The notes beneath the pieces were generated by a model. The model did no database searches and was not told where the DNA came from. It saw only the letters and a program-made list of their open reading frames with translations. A stretch of 34,777 nucleotides of DNA from Akkermansiaceae bacterium. GTDB taxonomy: Bacteria > Verrucomicrobiota > Verrucomicrobiia > Verrucomicrobiales > Akkermansiaceae. This document shows positions 1 through 8,144 of the stretch, one piece after another. How positions within the stretch are numbered: position 1 is the stretch's first letter; each line of letters begins with the position of its first letter. The position numbers and the translations under genes are program-made. The stretch covers positions 1 to 34,777 of the forward strand of contig JAIPKB010000033.1 of NCBI GenBank assembly GCA_021733795.1, written 5' to 3'.

Positions 1-24
1 GGGTATCCCATGGCGGTGTTGTTG

Positions 25-132
25 TTGGTTGTTCGCAAATCTAGGAAATACGCTAGATCACAAATCACGTTTAACAAGCACAAAATATCAGAAAAACGTA
101 AAAAACTAGATCACCAGTCTAGGAACAACCAA
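25..132. repeat. AT-rich segment bounded by 10-bp inverted repeats
   Basis: TTGGTTGTTC at 25-34 is matched by its exact reverse complement at 123-132. Inside, CTAGATCAC occurs at 53-61 and again at 106-114, and TCTAGGA at 40-46 and 118-124. The segment is far more AT-rich than the flanking hsdM coding DNA, and the hsdM reading frame loses family resemblance where it enters this segment. This looks like the end of a small inserted element (MITE-like or an IS terminus). No transposase is visible, and the left flank is too short to find a target-site duplication. Confidence 0.4.
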
Positions 133-747
133 ACTCCAGGTGGGCGAAGAATTCGCCCGCAAGATGTGCTTGTAGGCGGAGATGACAAACCCGGCGGTGC
201 CGCAGGCGGGGTCCAGGACGGTTTCGTTTTTCTGCGGGGCGATGACCTCGACCATGAAATCAATGATGTGGCGCGGGGTGCGGAACTGCCCGGCATCGCC
301 CTGGGAGCCGAGGACGCTGAGGAGATACTCGAAGGCGTCGCCGAGGCGTTCGCTGTGGTCATAGCTGAACTCGTCGATGATCTTGAGGAAGGCCTTGAGC
401 GTCTCGGGATCGCGGTAAGGGAGGTAGGCGTTCTTGAAGATGTCGCGGAAGAGCGCCGGGATGCCGGGGTTCTCGGGCATCTTGGAAATGCCCTCACCAT
501 AAAGGCCGAGCATTTCGTGGCCACCGAGGGAGGGAGCCATGAGCTTGGCCCAACCGTAGCGGGCGTATTCGCCGGTGAAGAACTTGCGCTTGCCGCCGAG
601 TTCCTCGGACTCCGCGTCCATGTCGTCCATGAACTTGTAGATGAGGGCGATGGTGATCTGTTCGACCTGGGACTTGGGATCGGGGACCTTGCCGACGAGG
701 ATGTCGCGGGCGGTGTCGATGCGGCGTTTGGTATCGGTGTCGAGCAT
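106..747 (-). CDS. hsdM: Type I restriction-modification DNA methyltransferase HsdM, N-terminal fragment
   Basis: This frame encodes the first ~200 residues of an N6-adenine methyltransferase subunit, which together with HsdS would methylate the recognition site. Residues 1-150 resemble the helical HsdM N-terminal domain. GQFRTPRHI (153-161) and the SAM-binding motif I DPACGTAGF (179-187) are clear. After ILRANSS (about residue 201) the sequence stops resembling the family, and the frame ends 12 residues later inside an AT-rich repeat segment. The NPPF/DPPY catalytic motif IV and the rest of a usual ~480-500 residue protein are missing, so the fragment cannot methylate DNA by itself. It lies 6 bp after the DUF4276 gene and is the last gene of the operon in view; hsdS is not seen. 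Disruption by insertion is the best explanation, though an assembly break near the window edge is possible. Confidence 0.85.
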   Translation of the reverse strand: MLDTDTKRRIDTARDILVGKVPDPKSQVEQITIALIYKFMDDMDAESEELGGKRKFFTGEYARYGWAKLMAPSLGGHEMLGLYGEGISKMPENPGIPALFRDIFKNAYLPYRDPETLKAFLKIIDEFSYDHSERLGDAFEYLLSVLGSQGDAGQFRTPRHIIDFMVEVIAPQKNETVLDPACGTAGFVISAYKHILRANSSPTWSLVVPRLVI

Positions 748-753
748 GGGAAA

Positions 754-1332
754 TCAGGAAAGAACCTTGGAAACAAAACGGGCGAAGGACGGAATGATCT
801 TGGCTTGGGTGAGATCGAAGCGTGCGGTGAACGCGGCTTGGTGCATGATGGGATCGTAGGAGTGATCCATATGCCGGCCCAGCCATTCCTTGGCTCCACG
901 AATTCGTTCCGGGTCTGCGGGAGGTGAGAGGTCCGCAGGCAGCCCCGCACAGCCCCGCAACGACCCGGCTGCAGCGAGGAACCAAGTTTCGTACTCGCGG
1001 TGGGCGAGAACGACGGTGGTGGGCACGTCGCTTCGCACGGTCTTGGCTTTGGCAAGCAGTTTTGGGCCTAGCGTGGCCGGGCAATCGTCCTCACAATCGA
1101 GAAAAATCAGCACCTGTCCGCCAGCATGAGACGCCTTGTCCGCCGCGTAGTTGACATATTTCTTGAAATAATGCGGATCGTTCAGAAAGGAACCGGATTT
1201 CACGCGAATGGGGGAATTGATTTCGGGGAGTATTTGTGGAGATATTTCCATGAATATTCTCCGGATGAGCAGCGGCAGCGCCTTTTGCTCGCCATGACCT
1301 TCGACAATGGGAATGAAGAAATGCCGGATCAT
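754..1332 (-). CDS. DUF4276 family TOPRIM-like protein
   Basis: This 192-residue protein has a TOPRIM-like pattern: IVEGHGE near the N-terminus (Glu11, Glu15) and an acidic LDCEDD strand (Asp79, Asp82, Asp83). It also carries the AHREYETWFLA and RGAKEWL segments that I recognise from DUF4276 proteins. TOPRIM folds coordinate metal and cut or rejoin nucleic acid in OLD nucleases, topoisomerases and primases, so a nuclease role is inferred. Its start codon overlaps the stop of the upstream AAA ATPase gene (ATGA, 1329-1332), implying translational coupling and a two-protein ATPase-nuclease module. The pair lies between hsdR and hsdM. It is split-OLD-like in organisation and analogous to, but not the same as, PARIS, whose effector is DUF4435. 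Confidence in the family is good; the biochemical role is inferred. Confidence 0.8.
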   Translation of the reverse strand: MIRHFFIPIVEGHGEQKALPLLIRRIFMEISPQILPEINSPIRVKSGSFLNDPHYFKKYVNYAADKASHAGGQVLIFLDCEDDCPATLGPKLLAKAKTVRSDVPTTVVLAHREYETWFLAAAGSLRGCAGLPADLSPPADPERIRGAKEWLGRHMDHSYDPIMHQAAFTARFDLTQAKIIPSFARFVSKVLS

Positions 1333-2534
1333 AAATTCGGGTAATCAAACATGTTCAACTTACACTTGCTTTCCGCTTCGCGGAGTTGGGCAGGATCGGG
1401 GGCGAGTTGGTTCTGACGAAGCAGCTCCCCGGGCGTAAATTGCTTTTCGAGCACCGCCTTGTGGCTGGCAGGGTCGATCCCGGCGATCCGAGTGACACCA
1501 TCCACATTATCGACGACGAAGATGGATTCCGGCGGAATGTCCTCATTGTCCAGCAGGTCGGGGCTGTGACTGGTGATCAGGATCTGATTGAACTGAGAGG
1601 CTTGGCGCAAGAGGGCCAGCAGCTCGGAGGCCATCGCCGGATGAAGTGCTGACTCCGGTTCCTCCAAACCTATAAGCCAATGACGAGGGTGGTTCCTGTG
1701 GTCCGTTTGAAAGATTACCGCCAAGATACAAAGCGCACGAAGAGTTCCGTCAGACATGGATCCTGGTGAGAAAGACGTTGAACTTGGCTGGCCGGTGAAA
1801 GCCTGCAGGAAGCTGATGGTTTCCAACTCCCCGCTCTTCACGATCGCCACCGATGTCTCGGTATTTAGCGCACGGGATAAGAATTCGTCGATTTTCTTGC
1901 GAAACTTGGGTTCAAGATTCTTCAGCGTCTGCACCATATTCTTGGCACTTCGTTGCAGAACGCCGCCAATTCCCTGCTGTGCTCGATTCAGAGTCTCCGG
2001 ATTGGGATTGTAAACCGCCATCCGAACCAGCAGGTCGAACACGGCACGAAACTCGGGGAACCCGCCGGCCGCCACCAGACAAAGTCGATCCGGCAAGATA
2101 ACAGGAAAATTGGGGCGGGTTGCCTGCACCACGACGCCTGAGCGCACACAGTAGAAATGCTCGTCACCTGCATTTCCAAACACCTTGCATTGTTCGTGAA
2201 GAACTTCGAATCCACCATCATGCGTTTTTCCTACTTCAAAGCCGAAGTGACCACTGGAATTTTCGGACAGAGTGAAATCGATCCTGATCGCCATTGGTCC
2301 CAAATGGTCGCCGGTTCTGCGAATCACCGAATCGATGCCCTCCCGATCATCTTCAATGGCGATCCCTAGCGAACCCAGAAGGGACTCCGCAACAAAACTA
2401 ATACTATCCAAGAAATTGCTTTTGCCGGCGCCATTGGAGCCGACAAGGAACCCTAGCGGCGGCAAATCAATCCTACATGCGGCGATGCTCTTGTAGTTAC
2501 GGAGTGTGATCCGGTGAATAAAGGGGCTGGTCAT
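1329..2534 (-). CDS. AAA family ATPase (ABC/RecF-like, OLD-type head)
   Basis: This 401-residue ATPase begins with the typical IHRITLRNYKSI strand and has Walker A GSNGAGKSN (residues 32-40), an ABC-like signature SMSDGTLR (259-266), Walker B with catalytic Glu in LIGLEEPE (287-294) and an H-loop TSHSP (321-325). This is the SMC/RecF/OLD-like single-polypeptide head (AAA_15/AAA_21 type). There is no coiled coil long enough for an SMC and no C-terminal TOPRIM; the TOPRIM-like domain is the separate DUF4276 protein encoded next, with a 4-bp gene overlap. The gene starts 20 bp after hsdR ends. ATPases of this class often act as sensors of phage or damaged DNA that gate a nuclease partner; that role is an inference from the pairing and from the restriction-operon context. 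Confidence 0.85.
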   Translation of the reverse strand: MTSPFIHRITLRNYKSIAACRIDLPPLGFLVGSNGAGKSNFLDSISFVAESLLGSLGIAIEDDREGIDSVIRRTGDHLGPMAIRIDFTLSENSSGHFGFEVGKTHDGGFEVLHEQCKVFGNAGDEHFYCVRSGVVVQATRPNFPVILPDRLCLVAAGGFPEFRAVFDLLVRMAVYNPNPETLNRAQQGIGGVLQRSAKNMVQTLKNLEPKFRKKIDEFLSRALNTETSVAIVKSGELETISFLQAFTGQPSSTSFSPGSMSDGTLRALCILAVIFQTDHRNHPRHWLIGLEEPESALHPAMASELLALLRQASQFNQILITSHSPDLLDNEDIPPESIFVVDNVDGVTRIAGIDPASHKAVLEKQFTPGELLRQNQLAPDPAQLREAESKCKLNMFDYPNL

Positions 2535-2554
2535 GACGATTTGCGGAGCGAGTA

Positions 2555-5089
2555 TTAAGCTGCAAACTGATTAAGGGAAACATAATCCTTGATGTATTCC
2601 GGGATCAGGGTGCGGTATTTTGCGGGCACGGCGCGGAAATCCTTGGTGGAGAACAGCGGGTTCGTGGCGAGGTCGGTCAGGGTGCCGGATTCGATGATGT
2701 GGCGTAGGTGGTCGCTGGTGGCGTAGGCCTTGAAGTAGTTCTTCAGCGCGGGGATGGCCTCGGCCTCCTCCGGCTTCCGGTCGGCCACGAACTTGGAGAA
2801 CTCCTCTTCCAGCAACTCGTCCCTGGATTTGAACCGCGGGATGAGGCCGAAGATCTTTTCGAGGATCTCGCGCAGTCCCAAACGGCGATCCACTGCGGCG
2901 GCTTTGCGGAGTTTCTCAAGGGTGTAGAACTCGGCGGGCTTGTCGAAAAGCTCCTTGTTCACGTAGTCGATCACGCTGTCCCACTGGCCGGCCTCGACGC
3001 TGGCAGCGATGAAGTCGTTTCCGCGCACGGTGTCCTCGAATTTCTGGTAGAACATGCGGTCGATCTTCATCCCCTGCTCGCCGACTTCCTCGACCTTGAG
3101 CGAGGAAAGGATGTCGTCCCCGAGGTGCTCGTAGGAGATGCCGGTGATAGGCCCTTCGCCATCGCCCCCGCCTACTCCGCGCTGGGTGGCTGGTTTCGGG
3201 AGCTTGCGCACCTCATCGTATTTGAAGTCCTTCTCGAAGTATTCGCAGTTGGCAAAGAAGTCGATGAGCTTGAAGGAGGTTTTCGCGGGCTCCTTGACGC
3301 TCTCCTTGATCGCCTCGTCGAAGAGTTGCTCGCGGAAATCGTGCTTGCGGGTGCCGCGGCCCTTGATCTGGATGAAGTCGGTGGGGGAGAAGATCGGGCG
3401 GAACAGGCCGAGGTTCAGCAGGTCCGGGCAATCGTAGCCGGTGGTCATCATGCCGACGGTGACGCAGACCCGGGCCTTGCTGGTCTTGTAGGTGGGGATG
3501 AGATTGGCGGAGCCGAGCAGGTTGTTGTTGGTGAAGTTGATCGTGTGCTGCTGGGCACCGTCCACCTGGGAGGTCACCTGCACCGCGAAGTCGGACTGGT
3601 ATTTGCCGGGGAACATGATGTCCGCCATTTGGTTGAGAATCTGCGCCAGCTTGCCCGCGTGATGCTGGCTCACGGCAAAGATGATCGACTTGCCGATCTC
3701 GCCGCTGACGGGATCGCGGAGGGCGTTTTCCAGGAAGGTCTTGCAGAAGAGCTGGTTGGTGGCCGGGGAGAAGAACTTCTTTTCAAACTGGCGCTGCTTG
3801 AACGCCTCGTCGTGGTCCTCGCCCTCGTCGTCCTTGAAGTTGACCACGAAGCCCTTGTCAGACAGAAGCTGGGTGGTGACATCGCTGCGGGCGTCCACCA
3901 CGGTGGGGTTGATGAGGAAGCCGTCCTTCACGCCATCGAGCAGGGAGTAGCGGAAGGTGGGCTGGCCGTCTTCGCAACCAAAGGTGCGGTAGGTGTCGAG
4001 CATGAGGCGGCGCTCGAACTCCCGCGGGTCCTTGGTGGTGGGTTTGTCCTTGTCGAATTTCTTGAGGTAGTCGTAGGGCGTGGCGGTGAGACCCAGCTTG
4101 TAGCCGACGAAATAGTCGAACACGGCGCGGGCATTGCCGCCAATGGACCGGTGTGCTTCGTCGGAAATGACGAGGTCGAAATCCGTTGGGGAAAAGAGCC
4201 GGTGGTATTTGTTGTTGAAGAGCAGTGACTGGACGGTGGTGACGACGATCTCCGCATGCCGCCAGGTGTCGCGGTTTTCCTTGTAAATGACGGTCTTGTA
4301 GTCGTTGGCAAGGACCTTTGTGAATGCCTTGAGCGCCTGGTCCTCAAGTTCCAGCCGATCCACGAGGAAGAGCACGCGGCGGGCGTTGCCGGTGCGGAGG
4401 AAGAGCTTGATGATGGCGGCAGCGGTGAGCGTCTTGCCGGTGCCGGTGGCCATTTCCAGGAGGAACCGGTCGCGGCCCTTCTTGATCGCCTGCTGGATGG
4501 CGTAGATGGCTTTCAGTTGGTAGAGGCGGAGGAAGCGGAGGCTGTTCAGAACGATGAACAGGGCGCGCTCGGCCTCGTTTTTCCAAGCCGCTTCCGCTGC
4601 GTAACCGGGGCGCTGCGTGAGTGCCACGTAATCATCGCCCACGACTTCCTCAATGAGGCGCTTGGGGTCCGGCGTGGTCTTTTGATACCCGGCGATGGAG
4701 GCGGGGGTGGGAAACGAGGTGATGAGGTAGGGATTGCCCCGTTCCAGATCCCAGAAGTAATGCAGGTTGCCGTTGGAGAGGATGACGAAGCGGCAGTTCT
4801 TGGACTTGGCGTATTTGCGGGCCTGCTCCTTGCCCACGAGGGGATCGAATTTCTCGGCCTTCGCTTCCAGGACGATCAGCGGGAAGGATTTTTCGCTGAT
4901 CAGGAGGAAGTCGATGAAGCCTTTGCCGGCCTTCTCGAAATTCTCGCCCATGGCGTCGAGGTCCTGCTTTTTCAAGGCGACGCTGGATTCGAGCTGGATG
5001 TTCGCGGGGCCATTCTCGTCCGCGAAGAACCGCCAGCCTGCGTTTTCGAGCAGCTTGTTGATCTTGATGCGGGCGGCGGCTTCTTTCAT
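2555..5089 (-). CDS. hsdR: Type I restriction endonuclease subunit R (HsdR, DEAD/DEAH helicase)
   Basis: This 844-residue protein is the motor and nuclease subunit of a type I restriction enzyme. The N-terminal PD-(D/E)xK nuclease is visible as Asp60 followed by VLEAKA (Glu75, Lys77), with a QxxxY-like segment just after (QARKYAKS). The superfamily 2 helicase follows: Walker A ATGTGKT (214-220), DEAH at 310-313, a threonine-rich TTVQS motif, and motif VI KGRGTR late in the second RecA domain. The C-terminal third resembles the EcoEI-type R-subunit C-terminal domain. It is intact and of normal length for the EcoEI branch. It is the first gene of the operon, an order (hsdR before hsdM) seen in some type I systems. 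With hsdM broken and hsdS unseen, restriction activity is doubtful unless the subunits are supplied elsewhere. Confidence 0.93.
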   Translation of the reverse strand: MKEAAARIKINKLLENAGWRFFADENGPANIQLESSVALKKQDLDAMGENFEKAGKGFIDFLLISEKSFPLIVLEAKAEKFDPLVGKEQARKYAKSKNCRFVILSNGNLHYFWDLERGNPYLITSFPTPASIAGYQKTTPDPKRLIEEVVGDDYVALTQRPGYAAEAAWKNEAERALFIVLNSLRFLRLYQLKAIYAIQQAIKKGRDRFLLEMATGTGKTLTAAAIIKLFLRTGNARRVLFLVDRLELEDQALKAFTKVLANDYKTVIYKENRDTWRHAEIVVTTVQSLLFNNKYHRLFSPTDFDLVISDEAHRSIGGNARAVFDYFVGYKLGLTATPYDYLKKFDKDKPTTKDPREFERRLMLDTYRTFGCEDGQPTFRYSLLDGVKDGFLINPTVVDARSDVTTQLLSDKGFVVNFKDDEGEDHDEAFKQRQFEKKFFSPATNQLFCKTFLENALRDPVSGEIGKSIIFAVSQHHAGKLAQILNQMADIMFPGKYQSDFAVQVTSQVDGAQQHTINFTNNNLLGSANLIPTYKTSKARVCVTVGMMTTGYDCPDLLNLGLFRPIFSPTDFIQIKGRGTRKHDFREQLFDEAIKESVKEPAKTSFKLIDFFANCEYFEKDFKYDEVRKLPKPATQRGVGGGDGEGPITGISYEHLGDDILSSLKVEEVGEQGMKIDRMFYQKFEDTVRGNDFIAASVEAGQWDSVIDYVNKELFDKPAEFYTLEKLRKAAAVDRRLGLREILEKIFGLIPRFKSRDELLEEEFSKFVADRKPEEAEAIPALKNYFKAYATSDHLRHIIESGTLTDLATNPLFSTKDFRAVPAKYRTLIPEYIKDYVSLNQFAA

Positions 5090-5626
5090 GCGGCTTGGGT
5101 CGTAGGCGGGCGGTGGCTGTCAAGTGGCTTCACAGTGGCTTTACAGAACCGGGGTGGTGCGGGAGCCGGGGCGGGACGGCTGACGCCTGGGTATCCCGCT
5201 GGCGGGATCCATCCGGTCGCGGGGATCGGCGTTGGCGCGGTCGCGGGTCTCATTCCAGAAAAGCATGCGGCATTCAGAGGCAGATCGCCGCCCAGGTCAA
5301 TCAGAATCCCCGCCGAGTATTGGTTAGTTTTCCGCGCGGTCGATCACCCAGCCCCTATCTGCCCCCTGGAGCCAGCGGCAGTGGGGTTCTCCCGAGGACG
5401 ACCGGGTGTCGGCCCTCAAGCGTCTGGCCCGGCTCAAGGGCCGCCCGGTGCTGGTCTGCGGCACGGAGGCTGGCGACGATCTCGTCAAGATCCATTTATG
5501 GCGAAAGATCGCCATGGCGCCGGGGGTAGCGTTTGGCGAGGCGTCAGTCGGGGCTCAATCATCAGATTGACGATCACGTGCGGATCGGCGGGTCACCGGC
5601 CAAACACCAACCATGAATACAATGCC
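5090..5626. other. 537-bp divergent intergenic region without a convincing gene
   Basis: This gap lies between the hsdR start (minus strand) and the DUF6288 gene (plus strand). It must contain both promoters, but no consensus -35/-10 pair is convincing; TTGACA reads on the minus strand from 5123 to 5118 without a good -10. A plus-strand frame across 5380-5570 reads like coding debris (…RPVLVCGTEAGDDLV…) without a recognisable family, possibly a decayed gene end. A 7-bp hairpin ATCCCGC/GCGGGAT sits at 5193-5208, and an 11-bp tandem repeat lies at 5123-5144. Confidence 0.5.
5123..5144. repeat. 11-bp tandem direct repeat upstream of hsdR
   Basis: AGTGGCTTCAC (5123-5133) is followed at once by AGTGGCTTTAC (5134-5144), one mismatch apart, 34 bp upstream of the hsdR start codon and next to a TTGACA hexamer on the minus strand. 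Two adjacent direct copies spaced one helical turn apart could be an operator for a regulator of the restriction operon. This is position-based inference only. Confidence 0.3.
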
Positions 5627-8119
5627 ATGAAACGATCTGTGATCGCGATCCTGCTTCTCGTCGCCACACCGTTGGGTGCTCCAGCCAACACGCTGCCGGT
5701 CGGCAAGGACACCAAGGAATTCATGATCGGCGTGACCGGCATCCTCGCCGACATCACCGGTGGGACGCTGCGGGTGACGCAGGTCACACCGAACACTCCC
5801 GCGGCCGGCAAATTCGAACAAGGGGATGTGCTGGTGGCGGTCGATGGCAGCTCGCTGGAGATCCAGGATCCACGCCATCCGCTCGGCTTTGCAATCAACG
5901 CGGCCGAGGGGCGCGACGGCAAGATGAAGTTCTCGATCCGCCGCGGCGACGCGCCACAAACGGTGGTGATCCAACTCGATCCGATCGGCAGCTACAGCCC
6001 GACGTTTCCCGCCAACTGCAGGAAATCGCAGCACATCGTGGACGAAACCGCGGCGTTCATCCTCAAGCAAGGCGGCCCCGAAGGTGGGATCACCGGCAAC
6101 CTCGAAGGGCTGTTCCTGCTCTCCACCGGCGACAAGAGATACCTGCCCGCCATCGAAAAATACGCGGTCAGCCTGGCGGCGGGCAAGGCCGGCACCAGCA
6201 CCTGGGGGATCGGCTACAGCGGGATTTTCCTGGGCGAATACTACCTCGCCACCGGCGATAAGCGGGTCCTGCCGGCACTCAAGGCCAGGTGCGACGCGCT
6301 GAGCGCCGGCCAGTACTTCGGCGGCTGGGGCCACGGCACCGAGCACTGCGGGCCGGGCTATGTCACCGGCGGGCTGTTGAACGCTGCCGGCGACCAGGCG
6401 CTGACGACACTCGTGCTGGCGCGCGAGTGCGGCGTGGCGGTCAACGCGCAAACCTACGACGACGCCCTGAGGTTGTTCTTCCGCTTCGCCGGGCGAGGCG
6501 GCGTGCCCTACGGCGATCATCATCCCGAGTTGTGGTGGTCGTCGAACGGCAAGAACGGAGGCCTGGCGTCCGCCCTAACATTGCTGCCTGACCAGAAATT
6601 CCAAGCCGGCGCGCAGTTGCTCGCGCTGAGTGAGACCGATTCCTATGACGACAGCGAGACCGGGCACGGCTCGACCTTCGGCAACATCACCTGGCGCAAC
6701 ATCGTCGATGCGCTGGTCCCTGCGGAGCACGAGGATTCGTATCGCCGCCACAAGGACAAGCTGATCTGGTTCTTCGAACTGTCCCGCATGCCCGGCGGCG
6801 GCTTCCGCACCCCGTGGTATCCGGGCTATGGGCCGATCGGCAAAGCACCGCATTTCCAGACCGGACTGATGGCGATGGCCTACACCGCGCAACTCAAGAG
6901 CCTGCGGATCTGCGGCAAGCCGCGCACCGCCTTCAGCGTGCCCCACCGGCCCACCGCAGTCGAACAAGCGCTGGCGCACGACGATTTCCTGCGGACCGAT
7001 TTCATCGATGGGGTGGTCATCCAGGAGACGCCGCACGAGATCGCGGAGGTGTTTACGGCGCTCTACGATGCCTCCGGCAAGAAGCTCCCGAGAAGTGGCA
7101 ACGCAAGTAACAACGACGAGCACAAGAAGCAGATGCCCGTCGAATGGTATGCGAAAATCATGCACCACTACTCGCCGACGTTCCGGGAGTGGGCGTCCCA
7201 CGGGCTGGGCTTCCAAGGCGAAACGGCCATCCCTGAAATCACCAGGGCATTGGCGAGTTCCGACGGCCGCCTCCGCGTGGCCGGCCTCGACGCGATCAGT
7301 TGCACGACCGGCTGGGGCATCGGCAAGACGGTTAGCAAGATCACCCCGGAGCTGATCAAGGCCCACTTCCTGCCGCAGATCCTCAAGCCGCTCAAGGATC
7401 CCAAGGCACCGATGTGGGAGAAGCGTCACGCCCTCATGGCGCTGGGTTGCTGCGACGTCGGAACGATCACCGCCCATCTCAATCTGATCAAGCCATACCT
7501 CGGTGACAAAGAATGGTGGCTGCGCGCTGCGGCGTTCGAAGCGTTGCAGCCGATCATCCCGGAGACCGAAACCTTCCGCGCGGCGCTGCCGGCGATGCTG
7601 GCGAGTTACGACGCCGACAGCAACCTGCCCAGCCGCCGCTGGGGCGCGACGAACCTGTTCAAGAAGGCGATCGAGAAAAACCCGGCGCTCAAGGATGAGA
7701 TCGTCGCCGGCATGGCCGATTCAGTCAACCGCATCAAGCTCCGCGAGGGCTTCAAGCAGCCGATCGACCTGAACAACATCTTCGAGACGCTCCGCTACGT
7801 GAACATGAAGAAGAATCCGGAAAACGCCATTCCGCTGCTGCCGGCCATCGAGCGGATCTATCCGGAAATGGACGCCCTGCCGGCCAGTTGGACGATCCTC
7901 GGCGCCAACTGGGGGAACATCGGCCTGGTCAAGGCCGCCGCCATGCTGGGCAAGGACGGCAGGCCGTTCATCGCCAGCATGAAACGGATCCAACCGAACT
8001 TGGAATCCCGCATCACGGAGAAGGCCAGGCAAGGCGACACCCTCAAGCAGGCCCTGGATGCGCTGAAGGAGGCCGTCAAGACCTATGAAGACCAATACGG
8101 CGAAGTGAAGATCAACTGA
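5627..8119 (+). CDS. Secreted DUF6288-like protein with PDZ domain and HEAT-like repeats
   Basis: This 830-residue exported protein starts at the ATG just before KRSVIAILLLVATPLG, a clean signal peptide ending near PANT. Upstream in-frame codons lack signal or family character. Residues ~30-120 form a PDZ-like domain (GVTGIL…VTPNTPAAGKFEQGD). The middle (~125-420) is an alpha/alpha-barrel-like helical region with repeated tryptophan/glycine motifs (GGWGHGTEHCGPG). The C-terminal ~350 residues look like HEAT-type helical repeats. I recall this architecture as DUF6288 in Verrucomicrobiota and Planctomycetota; its function is unknown, and the barrel fold resembles that of prenyltransferase/glycosidase-like toroids. 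A shorter paralogue lies at 21669-23192. The gene is followed 25 bp later by a secreted esterase and heads the polyol cluster, suggesting a periplasmic role in handling carbohydrate or polymer substrate. Confidence 0.75.
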   Translation: MKRSVIAILLLVATPLGAPANTLPVGKDTKEFMIGVTGILADITGGTLRVTQVTPNTPAAGKFEQGDVLVAVDGSSLEIQDPRHPLGFAINAAEGRDGKMKFSIRRGDAPQTVVIQLDPIGSYSPTFPANCRKSQHIVDETAAFILKQGGPEGGITGNLEGLFLLSTGDKRYLPAIEKYAVSLAAGKAGTSTWGIGYSGIFLGEYYLATGDKRVLPALKARCDALSAGQYFGGWGHGTEHCGPGYVTGGLLNAAGDQALTTLVLARECGVAVNAQTYDDALRLFFRFAGRGGVPYGDHHPELWWSSNGKNGGLASALTLLPDQKFQAGAQLLALSETDSYDDSETGHGSTFGNITWRNIVDALVPAEHEDSYRRHKDKLIWFFELSRMPGGGFRTPWYPGYGPIGKAPHFQTGLMAMAYTAQLKSLRICGKPRTAFSVPHRPTAVEQALAHDDFLRTDFIDGVVIQETPHEIAEVFTALYDASGKKLPRSGNASNNDEHKKQMPVEWYAKIMHHYSPTFREWASHGLGFQGETAIPEITRALASSDGRLRVAGLDAISCTTGWGIGKTVSKITPELIKAHFLPQILKPLKDPKAPMWEKRHALMALGCCDVGTITAHLNLIKPYLGDKEWWLRAAAFEALQPIIPETETFRAALPAMLASYDADSNLPSRRWGATNLFKKAIEKNPALKDEIVAGMADSVNRIKLREGFKQPIDLNNIFETLRYVNMKKNPENAIPLLPAIERIYPEMDALPASWTILGANWGNIGLVKAAAMLGKDGRPFIASMKRIQPNLESRITEKARQGDTLKQALDALKEAVKTYEDQYGEVKIN

Positions 8120-8144
8120 CATCAACCCAACCCACATAGCAACC

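Noticed and set aside
754..2534. Naming the ATPase-TOPRIM pair as PARIS or Gabija
   Set aside because: PARIS uses DUF4435 and Gabija pairs an OLD protein with a UvrD-like helicase; neither matches DUF4276 plus a stand-alone ATPase.
2708..4228. 506-codon open frame on the plus strand opposite hsdR
   Set aside because: It is antisense to a clearly intact hsdR, its protein is low in complexity (Val/Glu/Gly/Leu rich) as expected from the complement of GC-rich coding DNA, and no family motif is visible.
4256..5626. 457-codon N-terminal extension of the DUF6288 frame
   Set aside because: The extension overlaps hsdR antisense and an intergenic region; a proper signal peptide starts at 5627.
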